Shown piece by piece: positions 7,049 through 14,258 of a stretch of 64,000 bases of DNA. The DNA is from Streptomyces sp. PT12 (GTDB lineage Bacteria > Actinomycetota > Actinomycetes > Streptomycetales > Streptomycetaceae): positions 149,183 through 213,182 of the forward strand of contig NZ_QEST01000080.1 in NCBI RefSeq assembly GCF_003311645.1, given 5' to 3'. A program made the position numbers and the translations under genes. Each line of letters begins with the position of its first letter. Position 1 is the first letter of the stretch. The notes beneath the pieces were generated by a model, which did not search any database, had not been told where the DNA came from, and saw only the letters and a list, made by a program, of their open reading frames with translations.

Positions 7049-8205
7049 ACGAGCTGCCTGGCGAGCTGCGGCGGCTGGCCGATGGCAGCCGCGAGCTGGC
7101 CGCCGAGCTGCGCGGCCTCGCGCTGGCCGTGGACGCCGACCCGCACGACACCGCCCCGCTGCGCGCCTCGCCCGCCCTCGAGCTGCTGCGCGTCATCGGC
7201 ACGCCCCGCCCCTTCCGCGCGCACCCCGTGCCCGCCTGGGCCGAGCCCTATGGCGACAGCCGCCTGGCCCGCGTGGTCGCCAACGTCGAGCTGGCGCGCG
7301 GCGACGCGGGCGCGCTCAACGCGTGCGCCGCGCCCTCGCTCGCGGGGTTCACCGTGGACGCGCTGGGCGACGCGGACCAGCAGAAGGCGTTCTACGAGGA
7401 GGTGGCGAACGAGCGGCCCTGGACGTTCTTCGGCATGACCGAGCCCGACCACGGCAGCGACGCCACCGCGATGCGCACCCGCCTCGACCCCGACCCCGAG
7501 GGCGGCTTCAGGCTGCACGGCGCCAAGCGCTATGTCGCCAACGCCGCCCGCGGCACCATCGGCGTCGTCTGGGCCCGCACCGGGCCCACCCCGCTCTCCC
7601 TGAGGGCCGTCGTGCTGCGCCGCCCCGCGCCCGGGTTCACCGGCGCGCCCCTGGAGACGCTGGGTCTTCGGGGCGCGTGCCTGGGCGAGATGGCGTTCGA
7701 CGGCGTGCCCGTGCCGCCCGATGCCATACTCGGCCGCCACCTGCCCGCCTCGCGGCGCGGACTGTGGGGCGCGAACCGGGCGTTCGGCGTCGTGCGGCTC
7801 CAGATCGCCGCGCAGGCGCTGGGGTCCGCGTTCGCGCTGCGGGACGCGGTGCGCGCGCTGCGCCCCGGGTGGGCGGGCCACGCGCCCGTGTCGGCGCGCC
7901 TCGCGGCCGCGCGCGAGCTGCTGTACGACCTCGCCGCCGCGTCCGACGCGCGCCCCGACGACCGGCGCCCGCCCTCGCTCGCGAAGCTGCACACCGCCGC
8001 CCTGGCCGTCGAGGTCGGGCGCTGGGCCGAGGCGGCCCTGCCCCCGGGCTCGCTGGTGGAGCACCCGCTGCTGGAGAAGTGGTGCAGGGACGTGTGCGCG
8101 TTCGAGTTCATGGACGGCACGAGCAGCATCCTGCGCCTCGCCATCGCGCCCGAGGCCACGCCCCAGCGGGCGCCCCACGGGGCACCCCACCAGGAGAGAA
8201 CATGA
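7045..8205 (+). CDS. acyl-CoA/acyl-ACP dehydrogenase large subunit
   Basis: 386 residues starting at TTG 7045, which overlaps the upstream stop (TTGA) and is preceded by GGGAGGG. It shows FAD/substrate signatures of the acyl-CoA dehydrogenase family: FFGMTEPDHGSDATAM (the TEP.xGSD motif), then GFRLHGAKRYVANAARG, LGLRGACLGEMAFDGVPVP for the beta domain, and a C-terminal helical region ending with FMDGTSSILRLAI, comparable with the EGT.EI segment of the family. No clear catalytic glutamate can be placed, and the domain may depend on the coupled small subunit at 6455. It follows the peptide gene and precedes GNAT genes, so it probably introduces a double bond into the acyl unit or its precursor. 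Assignment to the family is firm; substrate is not. Confidence 0.8.
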   Translation: MNELPGELRRLADGSRELAAELRGLALAVDADPHDTAPLRASPALELLRVIGTPRPFRAHPVPAWAEPYGDSRLARVVANVELARGDAGALNACAAPSLAGFTVDALGDADQQKAFYEEVANERPWTFFGMTEPDHGSDATAMRTRLDPDPEGGFRLHGAKRYVANAARGTIGVVWARTGPTPLSLRAVVLRRPAPGFTGAPLETLGLRGACLGEMAFDGVPVPPDAILGRHLPASRRGLWGANRAFGVVRLQIAAQALGSAFALRDAVRALRPGWAGHAPVSARLAAARELLYDLAAASDARPDDRRPPSLAKLHTAALAVEVGRWAEAALPPGSLVEHPLLEKWCRDVCAFEFMDGTSSILRLAIAPEATPQRAPHGAPHQERT

Positions 8206-8705
8206 CACAAGCCGAACCCCGCCCGCCGAGTTGGTCGAGCCGCCCGTACACCGAAGAGGACGACGACGAGGTGCTGGCCCTCTTCACCGAGCCGGACTTC
8301 CACTACCGCACGGACCAGCCCGACACCCGCCCCGCGTGGGAGATCAGGCGGCTCATCGGCGACGACACCAGGGTGCTGCTCGCCGACGGCCGCGTCACCG
8401 GCCTGTACGCCCTCAGCGCCGAGGGCGCGGACCACGGCTGCCACTACCTGCTCGCCCTGCGCCTGAAGGGCTCGGCGCCCGACGCGTGGTGGCTCGACGC
8501 CTACCGGGAGATCCTGCGGGCGGCCCGCTGGCGGCACGAGATCGTGCGGCTCTCCACCCGCTTCGGCGAGTACGACGCCCGCGGCCTTGAGATCGCCGCG
8601 CGGCTCGGGCTCGTCCGCGAGGGCACCCTGACCGGCGTGACCGCGCGGGACGGGCAACGCCACGGACTCGTGTTCTTCTCACAGATCTGGACCCCCGCGT
8701 CATGA
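8202..8705 (+). CDS. GNAT-fold acyltransferase 1
   Basis: 167 residues, start ATG 8202 (AGGAG just upstream) overlapping the dehydrogenase stop. The GNAT fold is suggested by an early RPYTEEDDDEVLALF segment (the typical helix 1 region after the first strand), a mid VTGLYAL strand and the terminal LEIAARLGLVREGTL motif, which corresponds to the common N..lGF...G segment. The acyl-CoA pyrophosphate loop (Q/RxxGxG/A) is not evident, so CoA binding may be changed or replaced by ACP binding. First of four consecutive GNAT genes. Role inferred: transfer of an acyl group to a peptide amine. Confidence 0.65.
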   Translation: MTQAEPRPPSWSSRPYTEEDDDEVLALFTEPDFHYRTDQPDTRPAWEIRRLIGDDTRVLLADGRVTGLYALSAEGADHGCHYLLALRLKGSAPDAWWLDAYREILRAARWRHEIVRLSTRFGEYDARGLEIAARLGLVREGTLTGVTARDGQRHGLVFFSQIWTPAS

Positions 8706-9160
8706 GACTGCGCGGATACCGCGACGGCGACAGGGCGCTGCTCACGGGCCGCTGGCTGCCGGGCGAGCTGCTCGGCCTGCCGCTGCCCGGCTGGCCCGCG
8801 CTGGCCGAACCGACCGCCGTGCCACCCCCCTCGGGCCCAGGGGACGAGCTGTGCGTCGCGCCCGGCGCCTTCGTCCGCTACGCCGACATCGACTGGGTGG
8901 GCCGCAGCGCGCGCGTCGAGACCGGGCGCGCGCCCGACGCCCCCACCACGGCCGAGGCGCTGCTTGAGGCGGCCGTGGCCCATGGCTTCCACCGGCTCAA
9001 CCTGCGCCGCCTCTACGGCTGGGTGACGCCCGCGGCGCCCACGCCGACGACCGCACTGACCGACGCGGGCTTCACCCGCGAGGCATCCGTGCCCGAGCAC
9101 CTGTGGCTGGGCGGACGCGCCGTCGAGCGCGAGATCTGGGGGGCGCTGCGCCATGACTGA
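8702..9160 (+). CDS. GNAT-fold acyltransferase 2
   Basis: 152 residues; ATG overlaps the preceding stop by 4 bases. It begins with MRLRGYRDGDRALL, typical of a GNAT first strand and helix, and ends with TTALTDAGFTREASVPEHLWLGGR, which matches the terminal GF...G....h...g.. region of RimJ/RimL-like acetyltransferases. The central acyl-CoA-binding loop is poorly conserved. Translationally coupled within the GNAT block, so it is probably made in equal amount with its neighbours and could form a heteromer with them. Substrate not visible. Confidence 0.6.
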   Translation: MRLRGYRDGDRALLTGRWLPGELLGLPLPGWPALAEPTAVPPPSGPGDELCVAPGAFVRYADIDWVGRSARVETGRAPDAPTTAEALLEAAVAHGFHRLNLRRLYGWVTPAAPTPTTALTDAGFTREASVPEHLWLGGRAVEREIWGALRHD

Positions 9161-9602
9161 CCTCACACCGCTCGACCCCGCCTCCGCCGCCGCCGGGCTG
9201 CGCGAGGCCGGGGACGGGGCCCGCGGGTTCCTCGGCGTCGACCCGGTGACGGACAACGACGCGCTGCTGGCCCGCCGCCTCGCCGCCATCGACGCCCAGG
9301 TCTTCCGCGCCGGGGACACCCTGCTCGGCGCCGCGCCCAACCCGCACCAGCCGCGGCAGGCGTATGTCGCCAGCACGTCGGCCGACGAGGCGGCGCTGCG
9401 CGCCCTGTTGGGCTTCCTGGTCACCTATCGGCGCACCACGTCCTGGGTGGCGTTGGCGGAACGCGGCGCCCCCGCCGTCGAGGCGCTGCGGCGCTGCGGC
9501 TTCGAGGAGCGCGGCGCGCTGCGCGACCACCGCTTCAGGGCGGGGGCCGCGGTGGATGTGCTCGTCTGGTTCGGAAAGGCGGCCGCGCCATGCCCTTCGT
9601 GA
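9153..9602 (+). CDS. GNAT-like protein 3
   Basis: 149 residues; overlaps the previous gene by 8 bases and the next by 13. The C-terminal half (residues 85 to 140) fits the end of a GNAT fold: VALAERGAPAVEALRRCGF, then ERGALRDHRFRAG and a final strand. The N-terminal half carries QAYVAST strand material. No canonical Q/RxxGxG/A loop is seen, so it may be catalytically weak or a partner of GNAT 2 or 4. Weakest family assignment of the four. Confidence 0.5.
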   Translation: MTDLTPLDPASAAAGLREAGDGARGFLGVDPVTDNDALLARRLAAIDAQVFRAGDTLLGAAPNPHQPRQAYVASTSADEAALRALLGFLVTYRRTTSWVALAERGAPAVEALRRCGFEERGALRDHRFRAGAAVDVLVWFGKAAAPCPS

Positions 9603-10174
9603 CCGTCAGGCACTTCGCGGACGAGGACATCCCGCTGCGCCTTGAGCTGCTGCGCGAGGAGCGGTTCCAGGCCAACCTGTCGGACTTCGCGGTGGCCGCG
9701 TCCGACGACGAGCTGGTCGCCGACGTGCGCCGCACCATCGCCGAACGCCAGGACGAGCGGCGGATCTTCACCCTGTGCGGGCCCAAGGGCCAGGTGATGG
9801 GCTTCGCCTGGATCACCTCGATCGACTGGCGCAACCAGACGTGCGAGCTGTCCTTCGGCGTACTGCCGCGCCACCGCGGCGGCCCCGGCGCGCTCGGCGT
9901 CCAGGCCGCGCACGACTACATCAGGGCCGAGCTCAACATGCGGGTGATCGTCAACCAGGTGCTCGAGCACAACACCATGCTCCAGTCCGCCCGCACGATG
10001 GCCGAGAGCCGCCAGGTGCGCTGCGACTACGACTCCTACACGGTCGGCGCGTGGCGTTCCGCCTGCTACTGGTCCCTCACCGACGACGACGTGCGCGAGC
10101 AGCGGGCGCAGAAGCTCGCCCGCAGGCGCGTGCTCGCCGACCGCATCCGCGCCAGGACCGGGGAGCTGCCGTGA
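9590..10174 (+). CDS. GNAT-fold acyltransferase 4
   Basis: 194 residues and the most canonical GNAT of the block. Motif A is seen as LSFGVLPRHRGGPGALGVQ (RHRGGPGA corresponds to the R/QxxGxG/A acyl-CoA pyrophosphate loop), preceded by VMGFAWITSID and followed by VNQVLEHNTMLQ, which fits the V...N..a...y segment. Residues 165-194 form a charged C-terminal helix. The gene ends in GTGA overlap with the Tricorn gene. In goadvionin biosynthesis the GNAT enzyme GdvG condenses a polyketide acyl-ACP with a ribosomal peptide; this member is the best candidate for an equivalent step, but that is inference from context. Confidence 0.75.
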   Translation: MPFVTVRHFADEDIPLRLELLREERFQANLSDFAVAASDDELVADVRRTIAERQDERRIFTLCGPKGQVMGFAWITSIDWRNQTCELSFGVLPRHRGGPGALGVQAAHDYIRAELNMRVIVNQVLEHNTMLQSARTMAESRQVRCDYDSYTVGAWRSACYWSLTDDDVREQRAQKLARRRVLADRIRARTGELP

Positions 10175-13100
10175 CCGGCTATCTGCACCACCCCACGATC
10201 GAGGGCGACACCGTCGTGTTCGCGTGCGAGGACGACCTGTGGTCGGTCCCGGCCGCGGGCGGGGCCGCCACCCGGCTCACCGCGGGGGGCGCCGAGGCGG
10301 CCCGCCCGCGGCTCTCGCCCGACGGCCTGCTGATCGCGTTCACCGGGGCCGAGGACGGGCCCACCGAGCTGTATGTGATGCCAGCGGCTGGCGGCCCCGC
10401 GCGGCGGCTGACGTTCCAGGGCGCCCGCTGCGCCCCGGTCGGCTGGCACCCGCGCACCGGGGAGGTCGTCTATGCGAGCACCGCGGAGCGGCCCACGGGC
10501 TTCGGCTACCGCCTGTTCGCCATCGCCCCCGAGGGCGGCGCGCCCAGGCTCCTGTCCCAAGGGCCCGCGGACACCGTGGCGTTCGGCCCCGGGGGCGGCG
10601 TGGTCGTCGGCCGCAACACCGGGGACCCGGCGCGCTGGAAGCGCTACCGAGGAGGCTGCGCCGGGGAGTTGTGGGTGGGGCCGCGCGAAGGCGGGCCGCT
10701 GACGCCGCTGTTGGAGCTGCCGGGTAACGTCGCCTGCCCGTGCTGGGTCGGCGAGCGGGTCTTCTTTCTCAGCGACCACGAGGGCGTGGCGAACGTCTTC
10801 TCCTGCCGCCCCGACGGCACCGGGCTGACCCGCCACACCGACCACCGCGAGCACTACGCGCGCCATCTGGCGGGCGACGGGCGGCGGTTGGTGTACCAGG
10901 CGGGGGCGCGGCTCCATCTGCTCGACCCGGCCGACGGCGGGCCCCTGCCGATCGGTGTGTCGCTGCCCGCCACCCGCGCGGGCGCGGCGCGCAGGTTCGT
11001 GCCCGCGGGCGCCTACCTGGAGTCCGCCAGGCTCAGCCCCGACGGCGCCACGCTCGCCGTGGCGGCGCGCGGCCAGGCGTTCACCATGCCGCCCTGGTCG
11101 GGCCCGGTGCGGCGGCATGGCAGGACGGAAGGGGTCCGCTACCGGCTGCTCGACTGGCTCCACGACGGCGCCCGCCTCGTCGCCGTGGCCGGTGACGAAC
11201 GGCCGGGCGAGCGGCTGGTGTTGCTGTCCGCCGACGGCGGCGAGGCGGAGACCGAGCTGGTCGGCCGCGACCTCGGCTGCGTGACGGAGCTGGCCGCGTC
11301 GCCCGCCTCCGGCCTTGTCGCGTTCGCCACCAGCAGGCAGCGCCTGTGGGTCGTCGACGCCGACGCCGCGTCGCCCGAGCCAAGGCCGCTCGACACCGGC
11401 GCGTTCGACCGGATCGCCGACCTGGCGTGGTCGCCCGACGGCCGCTGGCTCGCCTACACCTACCCGCACGGGCCCCACCACTCCGCGATCAAGGTGGCGG
11501 ACGCGGTGACCGGGAGAGCGTTCTCCGTCACCGATCCCGTGCTGCGCGACAGCAGGCCCGCGTTCGACCCGGGCGGGCGGTTCCTGTACTTCATCGGGCA
11601 GCGCGACCCCAGCCCCGAGTACGACCAGGTGCGCTTCGACATGGGGTTCCCGTTCGGCAGCAGGCCCTATCTGGTGGCGCTGCGCGCGGGCGACCCCTCG
11701 CCGTTCCGCACCGGTCCCCCGCTGCCGGGGCCCGCGGTGGCGGACGGCGACGAGGCGGCGCCCGTGGAGATCGACCTCGAAGGCATCGAGGACCGGGTCG
11801 TCCCGCTGCCCGTGCCCGAGGGCCGCTACGCCGGGGTCGTCGGGCTGCCGGGCCGGGCGCTGCTGCTGTCCGTGCCGGTCGCCGCGCCCGACCCCGAGGC
11901 GCCCGAGGCCGCGCCCGAGGGGGTCGTCACCCTCGTCGAGTGGGCGACGTCCGAGGTGACCGAGCACTGGCTCGGCCCGCTCGACGAGATCGTCGCCTCG
12001 CGCGCGGGCGACCTGCTGCTGTACCGCCGCGCCGACCGGCTGCGGGTGCTGGCCGCCGACGACGCGGGGCGCGTGGCCGCCGAGTACCCGGCCACCGACG
12101 CCCCGCCCGGGCCCGCGACGGGCTGGGTCGACCTGGACCGGATCACGGTGCCGCTGCACCCGGCCGGGGAGTGGCGGCAGATGTTCCGCGAGGCGTGGCG
12201 GCTCCAGCGCGAGTCGTTCTGGGACGCCGGGATGGCCGGGGTGGACTGGGACGCGATGTACGCGCGCTATGCGCCACTGGCGAAGCTGGTCTCCCGCCGC
12301 TCCGAACTGTCCGATCTGATCTGGGAGTTGCAGGGCGAGCTGGCCACGTCGCACGCCTATGAGCAGGGCGGCGACCACCCCAGGGGGCCCTCCCACGCCC
12401 AGGGGTTCCTCGGCGTGGACTGGACCGTGGACCTCGGCGTGGACCTCGGCGTGGACCTCGGCGTGGACGGGGCCGTGGACGCCGCGCCCGGTGGCGAGGG
12501 AACGCCGCGCTGGAGGGTCGGGCGGATCCTGCGCGGCGACCCGTGGAACCCGATGGCGACCTCGCCCTGCAACCGCCTCGGCGCGGACATCGCCCCTGGC
12601 GACGCCGTCGTCGCGGTGGGCGGCCAGCCCGTCGGCCCCTCGGGGCCGGGCGAACTCCTGGTCGGCCAGGCCGATCGCGAGGTCGAGCTGACCGTGGTGC
12701 GCGGGAGAGGGACGCCGCGCCGCGTCACCGTGCGGGCGTGCGCGAGCGAGTCCAGGGCGCGCCTGCTTGACTGGGTCGGCGAGAACCGCGCCCTGGTGCG
12801 CCGCGCCTCGGGGGGCCGACTCGGCTATCTGCACGTGCCCGACATGATGGGCACGGGCTATGGCGACTTCGTGCGCGGCTTCCTGGCCGCGCTCGAACAC
12901 GACGGGCTCATCGTGGACGTGCGCTACAACTCCGGCGGCCATGTGTCGCCGCTCCTGCTCGACCGGCTCGCGCGCCGCGGCGGCGGCACCCAGCGCGGGC
13001 GGTGGAACGGCGTGAGCCGCTACCCCGCCGAGGCGCCGGGCGGGCCCATGGCGGCGCTGGTCAACGAGCACACCGGGTCGGACGGCGAGATCTTCGCCCA

Positions 13101-13470
13101 CCGCTTCCGCGCCCTCGGCCTCGGGCCCGTCGTCGGCAGGCGCACCTGGGGCGGGGTGATCGCCACCTGGCCGCGCCATGTGCTGGTCGACGGAACGGTC
13201 ACCACCCAGCCGGAGTTCCGCTTCCACCTCGACGGCGTGGGCGACCTGCTGGAGAACCGGGGCGTCGAGCCCGACCTGTGCGTGGACCAGCCGCCGCGCC
13301 TGGGCGCCCCCGCCGCGCCCGACGCCCAACTGACCGCCGCCGTCGAGCTGTTGCTGGCCCGGCTGGACGAGGCCGACCGCGCGCCCTCGGACCGGGGGTG
13401 GACCGGCGTCGAACGCGCCGCGCCCGCGCCCGCGTTGGCCACGCCGCCGCCCCCAGGGCCGCCGCGGTGA
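10171..13470 (+). CDS. Tricorn protease homologue (S41 family)
   Basis: 1099 residues from GTG 10171 (GTGA overlap with the GNAT stop), close to the 1071 residues of the Thermoplasma enzyme. The N-terminal two thirds are WD40/Tricorn-like beta-propeller blades (repeated LSPDG, LAWSPDGRWLAYT motifs). The last third has the C1-PDZ-C2 serine protease part: H728 in the TSHAYEQGGD segment, PDZ-like GDAVVAVGGQPV, and S970 in NEHTGSDGE, matching the catalytic His and Ser of Tricorn. A GVDL-type tandem repeat is inserted at about 751-770. Tricorn degrades oligopeptides to 2-4-residue pieces. Here the gene is translationally coupled inside a biosynthetic operon, so it may trim or mature the ribosomal peptide or act in self-protection; both are inference. 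Confidence 0.85.
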   Translation: MTGYLHHPTIEGDTVVFACEDDLWSVPAAGGAATRLTAGGAEAARPRLSPDGLLIAFTGAEDGPTELYVMPAAGGPARRLTFQGARCAPVGWHPRTGEVVYASTAERPTGFGYRLFAIAPEGGAPRLLSQGPADTVAFGPGGGVVVGRNTGDPARWKRYRGGCAGELWVGPREGGPLTPLLELPGNVACPCWVGERVFFLSDHEGVANVFSCRPDGTGLTRHTDHREHYARHLAGDGRRLVYQAGARLHLLDPADGGPLPIGVSLPATRAGAARRFVPAGAYLESARLSPDGATLAVAARGQAFTMPPWSGPVRRHGRTEGVRYRLLDWLHDGARLVAVAGDERPGERLVLLSADGGEAETELVGRDLGCVTELAASPASGLVAFATSRQRLWVVDADAASPEPRPLDTGAFDRIADLAWSPDGRWLAYTYPHGPHHSAIKVADAVTGRAFSVTDPVLRDSRPAFDPGGRFLYFIGQRDPSPEYDQVRFDMGFPFGSRPYLVALRAGDPSPFRTGPPLPGPAVADGDEAAPVEIDLEGIEDRVVPLPVPEGRYAGVVGLPGRALLLSVPVAAPDPEAPEAAPEGVVTLVEWATSEVTEHWLGPLDEIVASRAGDLLLYRRADRLRVLAADDAGRVAAEYPATDAPPGPATGWVDLDRITVPLHPAGEWRQMFREAWRLQRESFWDAGMAGVDWDAMYARYAPLAKLVSRRSELSDLIWELQGELATSHAYEQGGDHPRGPSHAQGFLGVDWTVDLGVDLGVDLGVDGAVDAAPGGEGTPRWRVGRILRGDPWNPMATSPCNRLGADIAPGDAVVAVGGQPVGPSGPGELLVGQADREVELTVVRGRGTPRRVTVRACASESRARLLDWVGENRALVRRASGGRLGYLHVPDMMGTGYGDFVRGFLAALEHDGLIVDVRYNSGGHVSPLLLDRLARRGGGTQRGRWNGVSRYPAEAPGGPMAALVNEHTGSDGEIFAHRFRALGLGPVVGRRTWGGVIATWPRHVLVDGTVTTQPEFRFHLDGVGDLLENRGVEPDLCVDQPPRLGAPAAPDAQLTAAVELLLARLDEADRAPSDRGWTGVERAAPAPALATPPPPGPPR
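11513..11526. repeat. copy of the GGAGAGCGCTCTCC palindrome (one mismatch)
   Basis: GGAGAGCGTTCTCC inside the Tricorn coding sequence, 13 of 14 bases matching the palindrome found in several other places in the window. Confidence 0.6.
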
Positions 13471-14213
13471 TCCCGGCGCCTGGCGAGTGCCACCTCTGGC
13501 TCGCGCCCGTGCGGCCGCGCGCCGGATGGCTGGCGCTGCTCGACCGGGCGGAGCGCGAGCGGGCCGACCGCCTCGGCGGCACCCCGGCGGGCGAGGTGTT
13601 CGTCACGTCGAGGGGCGCCCAACGGCTCGTCGGCTCCCGCTACTTGGGCGTGCCGCCCGAGGCGGTGCGCACCGACCGCTCCTGCCAGGCGTGCGCGGGG
13701 GCCGCGCATGGCCGCCCCCGGTTCGTTGGGGCGGCACGGGCCGGGCTCGACTACTCGGTCTCGCACACCGAACGCTGGCTGCTGATCGCGGTCACCAGCG
13801 GCGGCCTTGTGGGCGTGGACATCGAGGACCTGGCCGCCGTGCCCGACGCGGAAGGGCTCGCAGGGGCGGCGCTGACCGCGGGCGAGCGCGCGCGGTGGGC
13901 CGGGCTGCCGCAGGCCGAGCGGGACGCGTGGCTGCTGACCGCGTGGACGCGCAAGGAGGCCGCGATGAAGCTGACGGGCCTCGGGCTGCGGGCCGCGCCG
14001 CGCGGCCTCGACGTCCGCGGGCCCGCGGTCGCGGCGCACGGCGTTCCCCGCTGGCCCGCTGGGCCCGTTCTCCTGCACAGCCTCTCCGCGCCCGCGGGCC
14101 ATGTCGCCGCCCTGGCGACCACGGCGCCGCTCGGGGCGCTGCGCAGGTTCGCGCTGCCCGACGCGCCCGCGCCGAGCCGGGCGGTGGGAAGGGCGGCGGC
14201 AGAATCCGGGTAG
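13467..14213 (+). CDS. 4'-phosphopantetheinyl transferase, Sfp type
   Basis: 248 residues from GTG 13467, overlapping the Tricorn stop. Sfp-family signatures are visible: FVTSRGAQRLVGSRYLG, LDYSVSHTERWLLIAV (the substrate/CoA-binding strand and SHT), VGVDIEDL (the magnesium-binding GxDxE) and WTRKEAAMKLTGLGL (the WxxKEAxxK helix). It converts apo carrier domains to holo forms by adding phosphopantetheine. It probably serves the carrier proteins at 1233, 49001 and 59446 and the PKS ACP domains. Confidence 0.9.
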   Translation: MIPAPGECHLWLAPVRPRAGWLALLDRAERERADRLGGTPAGEVFVTSRGAQRLVGSRYLGVPPEAVRTDRSCQACAGAAHGRPRFVGAARAGLDYSVSHTERWLLIAVTSGGLVGVDIEDLAAVPDAEGLAGAALTAGERARWAGLPQAERDAWLLTAWTRKEAAMKLTGLGLRAAPRGLDVRGPAVAAHGVPRWPAGPVLLHSLSAPAGHVAALATTAPLGALRRFALPDAPAPSRAVGRAAAESG

Positions 14214-14258
14214 TGGTTACCCATCCCCGAACGGCCCGCCTCTGCCAGGCTTTTCCGC

